A stretch of DNA of 64,000 nt from Rhodobacteraceae bacterium Alg231-04. GTDB lineage: Bacteria > Pseudomonadota > Alphaproteobacteria > Rhodobacterales > Rhodobacteraceae. Under the pieces are notes generated by a model, which was not told where the DNA came from, did no database searches, and was given only the letters and a program-made list of their open reading frames with translations. Below are positions 26,817 to 35,351 of this stretch, in pieces; the stretch's first letter is position 1, and the number at the start of each line of letters is the position of its first letter. The stretch is from positions 542,064-606,063 of the forward strand of contig FREY01000003.1 in NCBI GenBank assembly GCA_900143635.1. The letters are read 5' to 3'. A program made the position numbers and the translations under genes.

Positions 26817-28706
26817 ATGAACCAGACCACACATATTTCCGCGGCGGACGACACAATCTGCCTGACGACCGCACAGGCCATCGTTCGCTGGATGGCGAAC
26901 CAATATATTGAAATCAATGGCGAAGAGCAGCGCGTCTTCGGCGGCGGCTTCGGCATTTTTGGCCACGGCAACGTATCCTGCCTGGGCGAGGCCCTGCACG
27001 ATCACCGCGAAGAGCTGCCGCTCTATCGTGGCCAGAACGAGCAATCCATGGGATTCGCTGCGGCCGCCTATACCAAATACCACCTGCGCCAGCGCATCAT
27101 GTTCTGCACCGCTTCGGCTGGTCCCGGCACATCGAACCTGGTGACATCCGCCGCATTGGCCCACGCCAACCGCCTGCCGATGTTCCTGCTGTGCGGTGAC
27201 GCCTTCATGACGCGTCTGCCAGACCCTGTCCTGCAGCAGATAGAAAACTTCAACGATCCGACCTTCGGCGTGAATGACGCATTCAAACCCGTCACCCGCT
27301 ATTGGGACCGTATCTGCCACCCGGCGCAGATCATCCAGTCGCTGCCCAACGCGCTGGCCACCATGCTGGACCCGGCCGATTGCGGCCCCGCCTTCCTTGG
27401 CCTTCCGCAAGATGTGCAGGGTTGGACCTATGATTACCCGGCCGCCATGTTCGACCGCAAGGTGCACCGCATCCGCTGTCAGGCACCCGACGCGGCCGAA
27501 GTTGCTGATGCAGCCGAGATTCTGGCCACTGCCGAACGCCCGATGATCATCGCGGGCGGCGGCGTTCAGTACTCCGGCGCGGTCGAAGAGCTGACAAAGT
27601 TTGCCGAAGACCGCGGCATTCCGGTGGTGGAAACCATCGCCGGTCGCGCCAATCTTCTGAATGACCACCCGCTGAACACCGGCCCGCTGGGCGTCACCGG
27701 CTCCAATTCGGCCAATGCCGTTGCCGAAAAGGCCGATGTGATTCTCGCCGTGGGCACCCGTCTGCAGGATTTCACCACCGGATCCTGGACCGCCTTTGAT
27801 AAGGCCGCCAAGATCGTCACGGTGAACGTCGGCCGTCACGATGCCGCCAAACACCTGTCGACCCCGGTTGTGGGCGATGCCAAACTTGGGCTGAATGCGC
27901 TGGCAACGGCCACGAAAGGCTACAAAACCCCCGGCAGCTGGACCGAATTTGCGCAAAGTGAGCGCAAATCCTGGGACGCCTATGTGGCCGAGAATGTCTC
28001 CCACGGAAATCGTCCGAACTCCTATGCGCAAGCCATCGGCGTGGTGAACGAACTTTGCGACCCTGCCGACCGCGTTGTGGCAGCGGCAGGCGGCCTTCCG
28101 GCCGAGGTCACTGCCAACTGGCGGACCCTCAAGGGCGGCACGGTTGACGTAGAATTTGGTTTCTCCTGCATGGGTTACGAGATTGCTGGCGGTTGGGGCG
28201 CACGTATCGCCCAGGCCGAAGGTGAACAGGATCAGGACACCATCGTCTTTACCGGTGACGGCTCCTACATGCTGATGAACTCGGACATCTATTCGTCCGT
28301 GCTGAGCCAGAAGAAGATGATCGTGCTGGTGCTCGACAACGGTGGTTTTGCGGTGATCAACAAGCTGCAGAACAACACCGGCAACGAGAGCTTCAACAAC
28401 CTCATCGCTGACTGCCCCACCATTCCGCAGCCTTTCGCTGTCGACTTTGAAGCGCATGCGCGCTCCATGGGGGCCATCGCCGAAACCGTCGCCAACCCCG
28501 CAGAGCTGGGCGAGGCGTTCAAACGCGCCAAGGCCGCCGACAAGACTTACGTGATCTGCATGCAGGTCGACCCTTACGAGGGCTGGACCACCGAGGGCCA
28601 CACCTGGTGGGAAGTCGGCACGCCGCATATCACCGAAAACGACAAGGTGCGCGCCGCCCATGTTGACTGGGAATCCTCCCGCTCCAAACAGCGCAAAGGG
28701 GTCTGA
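26817..28706 (+). CDS. iolD: 3D-(3,5/4)-trihydroxycyclohexane-1,2-dione hydrolase (IolD)
   Basis: A 629-residue thiamine diphosphate enzyme that opens the ring of the diketo-inositol to 5-deoxy-glucuronate. The N-terminal pyrimidine-binding domain has the YRGQNEQSMGFAAAAYTK stretch with its catalytic Glu. A central domain follows, then the C-terminal cofactor domain with GDGSYMLMNSDIYSSVLSQ and an Asn about 30 residues on (DNGGFAVINK). The ATG at 26817 is chosen for GAGGGA upstream; an earlier in-frame start would sit closer to the operator. It is the first gene of iolDCB-aldolase-iolG. Confidence 0.96.
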   Translation: MNQTTHISAADDTICLTTAQAIVRWMANQYIEINGEEQRVFGGGFGIFGHGNVSCLGEALHDHREELPLYRGQNEQSMGFAAAAYTKYHLRQRIMFCTASAGPGTSNLVTSAALAHANRLPMFLLCGDAFMTRLPDPVLQQIENFNDPTFGVNDAFKPVTRYWDRICHPAQIIQSLPNALATMLDPADCGPAFLGLPQDVQGWTYDYPAAMFDRKVHRIRCQAPDAAEVADAAEILATAERPMIIAGGGVQYSGAVEELTKFAEDRGIPVVETIAGRANLLNDHPLNTGPLGVTGSNSANAVAEKADVILAVGTRLQDFTTGSWTAFDKAAKIVTVNVGRHDAAKHLSTPVVGDAKLGLNALATATKGYKTPGSWTEFAQSERKSWDAYVAENVSHGNRPNSYAQAIGVVNELCDPADRVVAAAGGLPAEVTANWRTLKGGTVDVEFGFSCMGYEIAGGWGARIAQAEGEQDQDTIVFTGDGSYMLMNSDIYSSVLSQKKMIVLVLDNGGFAVINKLQNNTGNESFNNLIADCPTIPQPFAVDFEAHARSMGAIAETVANPAELGEAFKRAKAADKTYVICMQVDPYEGWTTEGHTWWEVGTPHITENDKVRAAHVDWESSRSKQRKGV

Positions 28707-28707
28707 G

Positions 28708-29694
28708 GTGGATCTGATTGAAAGCCTTAAGGCCAAGAACTTCGTCGTCATCGGGCGGGCCGGTATGGATCTCTATGCAGATCCTCCCGGCACCCCGATC
28801 GAGCAGGCAGGCAATTTCTATGCCTGCCTCGGCGGATCGTCGGCCAATATCGCAGCCGGTATCGTCAAACACGGCGGCAAAGCCGCGCTGGTGACTTCCG
28901 TGTCCGATGATGCCGTGGGCCGCTTCTGCCTGCAGCAGCTGGACAATTACGGTGTCGATAAGACCCACGTGAAAACCGTGGGCGGTGAAGCGCGCAATTC
29001 GCTCGCTGTGGTCGACACCAATGGCGAAAACACCCAGGCGGTAATCTACCGCAACGAGGCCGCCGACTTCGTGATGACCGAAGCCGACGTGGCCGAGGTC
29101 GATTTCAGCCAATACGCGGCGCTGATCACCACCGGCACCGTCTTTGCGGCAGAGCCCTCGCGCTCGGCCACCTTCCTTGCGTTTGAAAAAGCCAAGGCCG
29201 CTGGCCTGCCGTTGATTTTTGACGTGGATTACCGCCCCTACTCCTGGCCTTCGGCCGAGGTAGCAGCAGAGACCTATTCGCGTGCTGCCGCCATGTGCGA
29301 CATCATCATCGGCAACGATGTCGAATTCGGTTTCATGGCGGTCGATTACGACAAAGGCCTTGAAAAGGCACGTGAATTGGCGAAATCAACTGCCAGCATC
29401 GTGGTCTACAAAATGGGCCATGAGGGCGCGATCACCATCACGCCCGAGGAAGAATTCCGCACCGGCATCTACAAGGTCGACGCGCTGAAACCCACCGGGG
29501 CTGGCGATAGTTTCCTCGGCGGTTTCATCACTGCACTGGCGGCTGGCTACGGCCTGCAAAAGTCCGTTTTGCGCGGTTCTGCCTGTGCCTCCATCGTTGT
29601 CAGCCGCGTGGCCTGCGCGCCCGCCAGCCCAACCCCTGCCGAACTCGACGAGTTTCTGGCCAATCACCCCGGCCCGTCCGGGGACAAAGGATAA
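28708..29694 (+). CDS. iolC: 5-dehydro-2-deoxygluconokinase (IolC)
   Basis: A 328-residue PfkB-family sugar kinase. The start is a GTG at 28708, 1 bp after the iolD stop, with AAAGGGG upstream. N-terminal motif VVIGRAGMDLYADPPG and GGSSANIAAGI (about 42-52) are typical of IolC. The C-terminal ATP/anion-hole motif is KPTGAGDSFLGGF with catalytic Asp267. It phosphorylates 2-deoxy-5-keto-gluconate before aldol cleavage. Confidence 0.95.
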   Translation: MDLIESLKAKNFVVIGRAGMDLYADPPGTPIEQAGNFYACLGGSSANIAAGIVKHGGKAALVTSVSDDAVGRFCLQQLDNYGVDKTHVKTVGGEARNSLAVVDTNGENTQAVIYRNEAADFVMTEADVAEVDFSQYAALITTGTVFAAEPSRSATFLAFEKAKAAGLPLIFDVDYRPYSWPSAEVAAETYSRAAAMCDIIIGNDVEFGFMAVDYDKGLEKARELAKSTASIVVYKMGHEGAITITPEEEFRTGIYKVDALKPTGAGDSFLGGFITALAAGYGLQKSVLRGSACASIVVSRVACAPASPTPAELDEFLANHPGPSGDKG

Positions 29695-29699
29695 AACCC

Positions 29700-30542
29700 A
29701 TGCATTACGCCCCATTTGACAACCAGAACAAACCCATCGTCGATGTGGAAGACGGGCTGGTGCCGCTGAACTACTTCAACATCGTCAAGCTGAAGAAGGG
29801 CGAGGCATTTGAATACCAAGTGCCGGGTTATGAAACCTGCATCGTGCCAGCAACTGGCACCGTTGACGTAGATGTCGAAGGTGTGGCCTTTGCATCGCTT
29901 GGCAACCGCCGCGTTGATGTTTGGGGCGGTGAGCCCGAAGGCGCCTATGTGCCGTCGGGTGCCAAGGCGCAGATGGTCTGCCTGTCTGACGAGGCCGAAG
30001 TCTTTGTCGCCGGTGCCAAATACGACAAGGTCCTGTCTCCCTTCGACGTGCGCGCTGACGGTATTGATCTGGTCCAGTATGGTTCGGACGACACCAAAAC
30101 TCACCGTAAAATCAAGCACATCCTCGGTCAGAAGCAGCACGACAAGGTCGGCCGCCTGCTGGTGTCCGAGCTGTTCACCGTTGGTGCCGGCGGCTGGTCT
30201 GGCTTTCCCAGCCACAAGCATGACACCGACCGTCTGCCGACCGAAACCCGCCACGACGAGACCTACAACTTCCGCTTCAAGCCGAACCACGGGTCCGGCC
30301 TGCAGATGCTGCAGCGTGTCGACAATGAACCGGGCGACGCCTACCACATCGTTGATGGCTCCACGATCTGCATCGACAAGGGCTACCACCCCTGTGCCGC
30401 CCTGCCCGGCTATGAAATGTATTATTTCACCATTCTCGGCGGTCTGTCTCAGCGCAGCCTGAAGCAGTTCTTCCAGCCGACGCATGAATATCAGGTCGAG
30501 ACCATTCCCGGCATCAAAGACATGGTAGCCAAGTTCAAATGA
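29700..30542 (+). CDS. iolB: 5-deoxy-glucuronate isomerase (IolB)
   Basis: A 280-residue two-cupin isomerase that converts 5-deoxy-glucuronate to 2-deoxy-5-keto-gluconate. A metal-binding cupin motif is seen in GWSGFPSHKHD with the following ETRHDETYNFRF. The gene is 5 bp after iolC, and its stop overlaps the aldolase start (ATGA). Length is typical. Confidence 0.95.
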   Translation: MHYAPFDNQNKPIVDVEDGLVPLNYFNIVKLKKGEAFEYQVPGYETCIVPATGTVDVDVEGVAFASLGNRRVDVWGGEPEGAYVPSGAKAQMVCLSDEAEVFVAGAKYDKVLSPFDVRADGIDLVQYGSDDTKTHRKIKHILGQKQHDKVGRLLVSELFTVGAGGWSGFPSHKHDTDRLPTETRHDETYNFRFKPNHGSGLQMLQRVDNEPGDAYHIVDGSTICIDKGYHPCAALPGYEMYYFTILGGLSQRSLKQFFQPTHEYQVETIPGIKDMVAKFK

Positions 30543-31375
30543 CCCTCGCGACACTTTCAGAGGTTCTCCAGCCCGCGCTGCGCCACGGTTATGCCGTGGC
30601 CGGTGTGGTGACACTCGGCTGGGAAGACATGATGGCCTATGTGCAGGCAGCAGAGGCCGAAGGCCGCCCGCTGATCCTGCAGGCTGGGCCCGGTTGCCGC
30701 GCCCACACACCGCTGCCCATCCTTGGCACAATGTTCCGCACCCTTGCCGAACAGGCCTCGGTTCCGGTGGTGGCACATCTTGATCACGGCTATTCGGCGG
30801 AAGACTGCCGCATCGCTATCGACTGCGGTTTCTCCTCGGTGATGTTTGACGGTTCGCGCAAGCCGCTTGCGCAAAACATCGCAGAAACGGCAGAAATTGC
30901 AGAAATGGCCCATAAAGCCGGCGTATCTTGCGAAGGTGAGATCGGTTTTGTCGGCTATGATGGCGGCGAAGCCTCCAATGGCACCGACCCGAGTGAGGCC
31001 GCAAAGTTTGCGGTTGAAACCGGTGTGGACGCCATGGCTGTCTCGGTTGGCAACGTGCATTTGCAGCAGGATGCCGGCAAGGGCCTGGACGTGGACCGCA
31101 TCCGCGCAATCGAAGCGGTGACAAATGTCCCGCTGGTGATCCACGGTGGCTCCGGCGTGCCAACAGAGCAGCGCAAGATGCTGGCCGAAACTTCTGCGAT
31201 CAGCAAATACAACATCGGCACCGAGCTGCGCATGGCCTTTGGCGCTGCACTGCACGAGGCCGTGACCCGCGATCCGGCACGTTTTGACCGCAACGAGATC
31301 CTTAAAGAGGTGATCGACCCGCTGTCAGAAGCCGCCCGCACAATGCTGCGCAGCATGGGCAAAATGCCCGCCTGA
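30539..31375 (+). CDS. iolJ: Class II aldolase, probable 6-phospho-5-dehydro-2-deoxygluconate aldolase (IolJ-type)
   Basis: A 278-residue class II fructose-bisphosphate aldolase family protein. Zinc and substrate motifs are AHLDHG (His80, Asp82, His83), CEGEIGFVG and VIHGGSGVP. The family contains FbaA, GatY/KbaY and IolJ. Its coupling to iolB (ATGA) indicates the IolJ reaction, which splits 2-deoxy-5-keto-gluconate 6-phosphate to dihydroxyacetone phosphate and malonate semialdehyde. The IolJ assignment rests on context; the fold assignment is firm. Confidence 0.88.
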   Translation: MTLATLSEVLQPALRHGYAVAGVVTLGWEDMMAYVQAAEAEGRPLILQAGPGCRAHTPLPILGTMFRTLAEQASVPVVAHLDHGYSAEDCRIAIDCGFSSVMFDGSRKPLAQNIAETAEIAEMAHKAGVSCEGEIGFVGYDGGEASNGTDPSEAAKFAVETGVDAMAVSVGNVHLQQDAGKGLDVDRIRAIEAVTNVPLVIHGGSGVPTEQRKMLAETSAISKYNIGTELRMAFGAALHEAVTRDPARFDRNEILKEVIDPLSEAARTMLRSMGKMPA

Positions 31376-31400
31376 TTCGGTAACTAGAAAGACGAGTAAC

Positions 31401-32387
31401 ATGTTGAATATTGCCATTCTGGGCTGCGGGCGGATCGGTCAGGTCCACGCTCGCGCCATCCGTTTCATGAATACGGCACAGTTGGTGGCTGTGGCTGATG
31501 CCTTTGAGGCGCCGGCCGCAGCACTGGCCACAGCCCATGGCGCTGACGTCCGCAGCATCGAGGCAATCATGGCCAGCGATGATGTGGATGCCGTGGTGAT
31601 CGGCACGCCCACCGACACGCATTATGACCTGATCCATGCGGCCGCTGCGGCGGGCAAGGCGATCTTTTGCGAAAAACCGGTGGATATGTCCGCTGACCGC
31701 ATCCGCGACTGTATCAAAGCGGTTGAGGCGGCAAACGTACCATTTCTCACCGCCTTTAACCGCCGTTTCGACCCGAATTTCGCCAACCTGCAGGCGCGCC
31801 TTGCAACCGGCGAAATTGGCGACGCCGAAATCGTCACCATTCTGTCACGCGACCCCACCCCGCCGCCACTGTCCTATATCGGTGTGTCTGGCGGCATCTT
31901 CCGCGACATGATGGTGCATGATCTGGACATGGCCCGCTTCCTGCTGGGCGAAGAACCGGTCAGCATCTATGCGGTGGGCTCTGCCCTTGTGGATCCTGAG
32001 ATCGGCAAGGCCGGCGATGTCGACACAGCCGCCGTGACCCTGACCACCGCCAGCGGCAAAATCTGCCAGATCTCCTGCTCGCGCCGGGCCACATACGGCT
32101 ATGATCAGCGCATCGAAGTACATGGGTCGGGCGGCATGCTGCGGGCCGCCAACCAGCTGGAAAACACCGTCGAAGTGGCAAATGGCTCTGGGTTCTCCGC
32201 CGCCCCGGCGCAAAACTTCTTCCTGGAACGCTACGAGGCGGCCTATGCCCGCGAAATGCATCACTTCGTTGAGGCGGTTCAAAACGGCACGGCCCCCTCG
32301 CCGTCGATCGACGATGGGCTGCGTGCACAGCTGTTGGCAGATGCTGCGCAACAATCAATGGACAGCGGTTTGCCGGTCAAAGTCTGA
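31401..32387 (+). CDS. iolG: Inositol 2-dehydrogenase (IolG)
   Basis: A 328-residue NAD-dependent dehydrogenase of the Gfo/Idh/MocA family that makes 2-keto-myo-inositol, the first step of the pathway. It has the Rossmann motif NIAILGCGRIGQVHA, EKP at 91-93, NRRFDPNF, and the catalytic region SGGIFRDMMVHDLDMARFL with Asp and His. This pattern is the classical IolG form and differs from the two other dehydrogenases in the cluster. It is the last gene of the plus-strand iol operon; a strong terminator follows. Confidence 0.93.
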   Translation: MLNIAILGCGRIGQVHARAIRFMNTAQLVAVADAFEAPAAALATAHGADVRSIEAIMASDDVDAVVIGTPTDTHYDLIHAAAAAGKAIFCEKPVDMSADRIRDCIKAVEAANVPFLTAFNRRFDPNFANLQARLATGEIGDAEIVTILSRDPTPPPLSYIGVSGGIFRDMMVHDLDMARFLLGEEPVSIYAVGSALVDPEIGKAGDVDTAAVTLTTASGKICQISCSRRATYGYDQRIEVHGSGGMLRAANQLENTVEVANGSGFSAAPAQNFFLERYEAAYAREMHHFVEAVQNGTAPSPSIDDGLRAQLLADAAQQSMDSGLPVKV

Positions 32388-32414
32388 TCTCGCCGACAAG
32401 AAACCAACAATACA

Positions 32415-32440
32415 GGGGGCGTCGATTGACGCCCCCTTTT
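32415..32440 (+). terminator. Rho-independent terminator of iol operon
   Basis: A perfect 9-bp GC-rich stem GGGGGCGTC-GATT-GACGCCCCC is followed by TTTT, 28 bp after the iolG stop. It cleanly separates the iol operon from the sulfatase-maturase gene. Confidence 0.93.
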
Positions 32441-32497
32441 GCATCTGATCTTGTGGCCAGACGATTAGGGCGCGCGACCCCAGACGGCAGCAGGACG

Positions 32498-33718
32498 ATG
32501 ACCCAGGCAAAACCATTCAACATAATGACCAAACCCATTGGTCCGCGCTGCAACATTGATTGCACCTATTGCTACTACCTTGAAAAAGAAAAGCAATTTC
32601 CGGCGGAAAAGAAATTCCGCATGGCCGATGAGGTGCTGGAGTCCTATATTCGCCAGCTCATTGAGGCCTCGGTTGAGGCAGGAATGCCCGAAGCGCATTT
32701 CGCCTGGCAGGGCGGTGAGCCGACCCTGTTGGGGGTCGATTACTTCCGCAAGATTGTTGAGTTGCAAAAGAAATACCTGCCCGAAGGCATGAAGGTGTCA
32801 AACGCGCTGCAGACCAACGGTATCCTGCTGGATGACAACTGGGGCCATTTCCTGAAGGACAGTGGTTTTCTGGTCGGCATCAGCATCGATGGACCAAAGA
32901 AAGTCCACGACCGCTACCGGCGCACACGCTCTGACCTTGGAACTTTTGATGCAGTCATGAAAGGGCTGGATGTGCTGCAACACCACGGGGTCGAGCATAA
33001 CGCGTTGACCGTGGTGCAGCGGGCCAGTGGCGGCAAAGGCAAAGAAGTTTATCAGTTCCTCAAGAGCCTCGGGATCACTTTCATGCAGTTCATCCCGATC
33101 GCCGAACGCAACGGCACAGACGGGCTGGCCGGTGCGCCGCAGGTCGATATGGATCCGGGCAATTACGTAACCCAGTGGAGCGTCAACCCGCGCGCCTACG
33201 GAAAATTCCTCTGTGATGTCTTCGATACCTGGTTCAAGTCGGACATTGGTGAGATCTATGTGCAGTATTTCGATGTGCAGCTGGGCCTCTGGATGGGCAG
33301 GCCCTCATCGCTTTGTGTCTATGCCGAAACCTGCGGCAATGGGCTGGCGCTGGAACATGACGGCAGCCTCTATTCCTGCGACCACCACGTCTACCCGGAG
33401 TACCGGTTGGGCAATGTCACCGAAACCCCGATGCGCGACATGCTGTGGACCGACCGGCAGCAGGACTTTGGCGAAGCCAAGAAAACCGGGCTAACCGCAC
33501 AGTGCCGCGCCTGCAAATTCCGCTTCGCCTGCAATGGCGGCTGTCCAAAACACCGGTTCTCCACCTCCCGCGATGGCGAAGAAGGGCATCAGTATTTCTG
33601 CGAAAGCTATCAGATGTTCTTTGCCCATGCGGGCGACAGAATGCGCGATATGGCGCGTTTTGCCTCCATGGGATATCCGGCATCCAAAGCCGCCGAGAAA
33701 CCCAGACGCCGCCGCTGA
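32498..33718 (+). CDS. Anaerobic sulfatase-maturating enzyme (radical SAM/SPASM)
   Basis: A 406-residue radical SAM enzyme. The cluster motif is CNIDCTYC (CX3CX2C, about residues 19-26), followed by YYLEKEK, a strong anSME signature. WQGGEPTLLG is the SAM-binding GGEP. Two SPASM auxiliary-cluster regions follow: ETCGNGLALEHDGSLYSCDH and CRACKFRFACNGGCPKHRF. Such enzymes oxidise an active-site Cys or Ser of sulfatases to formylglycine. The ATG at 32498 is used because upstream codons run into the iol terminator. No sulfatase gene is adjacent, so its partner must be encoded elsewhere. Confidence 0.9.
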   Translation: MTQAKPFNIMTKPIGPRCNIDCTYCYYLEKEKQFPAEKKFRMADEVLESYIRQLIEASVEAGMPEAHFAWQGGEPTLLGVDYFRKIVELQKKYLPEGMKVSNALQTNGILLDDNWGHFLKDSGFLVGISIDGPKKVHDRYRRTRSDLGTFDAVMKGLDVLQHHGVEHNALTVVQRASGGKGKEVYQFLKSLGITFMQFIPIAERNGTDGLAGAPQVDMDPGNYVTQWSVNPRAYGKFLCDVFDTWFKSDIGEIYVQYFDVQLGLWMGRPSSLCVYAETCGNGLALEHDGSLYSCDHHVYPEYRLGNVTETPMRDMLWTDRQQDFGEAKKTGLTAQCRACKFRFACNGGCPKHRFSTSRDGEEGHQYFCESYQMFFAHAGDRMRDMARFASMGYPASKAAEKPRRRR

Positions 33719-33803
33719 TCGCCATCAAGGCAGACAGTGTTGACGCGCAGCCAGCCGACCTGCACACAGTTGCGCAGCACAGGCAGCAACGGGAAATGAT
33801 TCA

Positions 33804-35075
33804 ATGAAAACGGCTCAGGACGGTTTGCATCAAACGGCGCTGGCTTTGTTTCAAAGCGCGGTCAACAGCGCTGATCCGGCCCTCGCCCTGACGCGTGCCA
33901 TTGCCGCGCATCCCTTGCCTCCGCAGCCAGCCGCAGGTCGCACAGTTCTGTTGGCTGTTGGCAAAGCCGCTGTACCGATGATGCGGGCGGCACGCGACCT
34001 CTTTCCTGAGGCCGATACCGCCCTTGTCATCACAAACACCGAAAACAAAACGGAAATTTCCGGTGTTCAACTTCTCTGTGGCGGCCACCCGCTGCCTGAT
34101 GAGGCAAGTGCGGCAGCCGGTCGCGCGGCCCTTGATCTGGCCAAAGAGCTGCAAACGGGCGACCGTCTGATCGCGCTCATTTCGGGCGGTGGCTCCGCGC
34201 TGATGGCGGCGCCAGCCGCTGGCCTGACGCTTTCCGACAAGACCCGCGTCGGCGCAGATCTTCTCGCTTCGGGGCTGGACATCACCCAGATGAACCTGAT
34301 CCGGCAGAACCTCTCTGCCATCAAAGGTGGCGGCCTTTTGCACGCAGCCGCCCCAGCCGAAGTTCACGCCTATATCCTTTCAGATGTCATTGGCGACGAT
34401 CTGCGCGCCATCGCATCCGGGCCAACCGTTTCCCCCATTGGCAGCCGGGCCGAGGCGAAATCGGTGATGCAATCCGCCAACATCTGGTCCACCGCACCAG
34501 ACGCCGTTCGCGCACATTTGAACAACGCCGAAATGCGCGCCGAAAAGCCCGCCCCCGCGCGCAACACGCTGATCGGCTCCAATCGTCAAAGCCTCAATGC
34601 GATGCGCGATGCCGCCAGCACCGACTGGCAGGTCGAAATTATCACCGATCAGCTGACCGGCGACGTCACAGACGCCGCAGAATTCATTGTTCAGGCCGCG
34701 ACAAACCCGCCAACAGATCGCCCGGTCGCACTGCTGTTTGGTGGTGAAACAACGGTACAGATCACCGGCACGGGCTTGGGTGGCCGCAGTCAGGAGCTGG
34801 CCTTGCGGGTGGCGCAACAGGCCCCACGCATCGCCGGGAACTGGCTGTTCCTGTCCGGCGGCACCGATGGACGCGACGGGCCAACCGAGGCCGCAGGCGG
34901 CATCGTTACTCCCACCACTTGGGACGAAATTCGCGCCACCGGCGCCGACCCCGAGGCGCTGCTCGCCAATAACGACAGCAACGCCGCCCTTGCAGCGGCC
35001 GATGCCCTGTTGACGACCGGTGGCACCGGCACCAACGTGGCCGATGTTCAAGTATTCCTGCGCCTTCCCGACTAA
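33804..35075 (+). CDS. Glycerate 2-kinase / MOFRL family protein
   Basis: A 423-residue protein of the GckA/TtuD (DUF4147 plus MOFRL) family. The N-terminal nucleotide-binding part has GRTVLLAVGKAA and LISGGGSALM. The C-terminal MOFRL domain has LLFGGETTVQITGTGLGGRSQELAL, FLSGGTDGRDGPTEAAGG and a final Asn in LLANNDSNAAL. Members are glycerate 2-kinases, although some are still named hydroxypyruvate reductase. It would feed glycerate from serine or glycine metabolism into glycolysis, in keeping with the nearby glycine-producing sox operon (inference). Confidence 0.92.
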   Translation: MKTAQDGLHQTALALFQSAVNSADPALALTRAIAAHPLPPQPAAGRTVLLAVGKAAVPMMRAARDLFPEADTALVITNTENKTEISGVQLLCGGHPLPDEASAAAGRAALDLAKELQTGDRLIALISGGGSALMAAPAAGLTLSDKTRVGADLLASGLDITQMNLIRQNLSAIKGGGLLHAAAPAEVHAYILSDVIGDDLRAIASGPTVSPIGSRAEAKSVMQSANIWSTAPDAVRAHLNNAEMRAEKPAPARNTLIGSNRQSLNAMRDAASTDWQVEIITDQLTGDVTDAAEFIVQAATNPPTDRPVALLFGGETTVQITGTGLGGRSQELALRVAQQAPRIAGNWLFLSGGTDGRDGPTEAAGGIVTPTTWDEIRATGADPEALLANNDSNAALAAADALLTTGGTGTNVADVQVFLRLPD

Positions 35076-35141
35076 ACAGCCTGCCGACGGACATGCCGGT
35101 GATACGCGGAAGATCGCAAGGGAACCCCGCCCTCACCGTGG

Positions 35142-35165
35142 CTGTGACTGTGACTGTGACTGTGA
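35142..35165 (+). repeat. Hexanucleotide tandem repeat (CTGTGA)x4
   Basis: Four perfect copies of CTGTGA in tandem, with partial units on both sides, lie in the 276-bp gap between the glycerate kinase and the GlxA-type regulator. Read on the other strand the tract would encode repeated Ser-His. Such repeats can change copy number by slippage and so alter promoter spacing; no phase-variation function is shown here. Confidence 0.9.
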
Positions 35166-35351
35166 CTGCAAGTCACTCCCGTAGGGACTGCCACCTTTTC
35201 ATGCCGCAAAGACATGTCGCCGGACCTGGTCATATAGCGCTGAACGCACCGGCCAAAGGCAGAGATCAAACTCCTTTTGCGCAGCTATCTACAGTGTTGT
35301 TTCGGCGACTGAACGCTGTGCAAGCCCCAGGCTTGGCGCTAAGATGACCCA

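Noticed and set aside
26631..28751. A 706-codon open frame antisense to iolD
   Set aside because: It is the mirror of a GC-rich gene with strong codon bias. It has no ribosome site and low-complexity Gly/Val/His-rich content, and it covers the divergent operator region.
35072..35269. A 65-codon minus-strand frame with a Ser-His repeat (possible metal-binding peptide)
   Set aside because: The Ser-His run is just the CTGTGA repeat read in reverse. There is no ribosome site and the rest is not protein-like.
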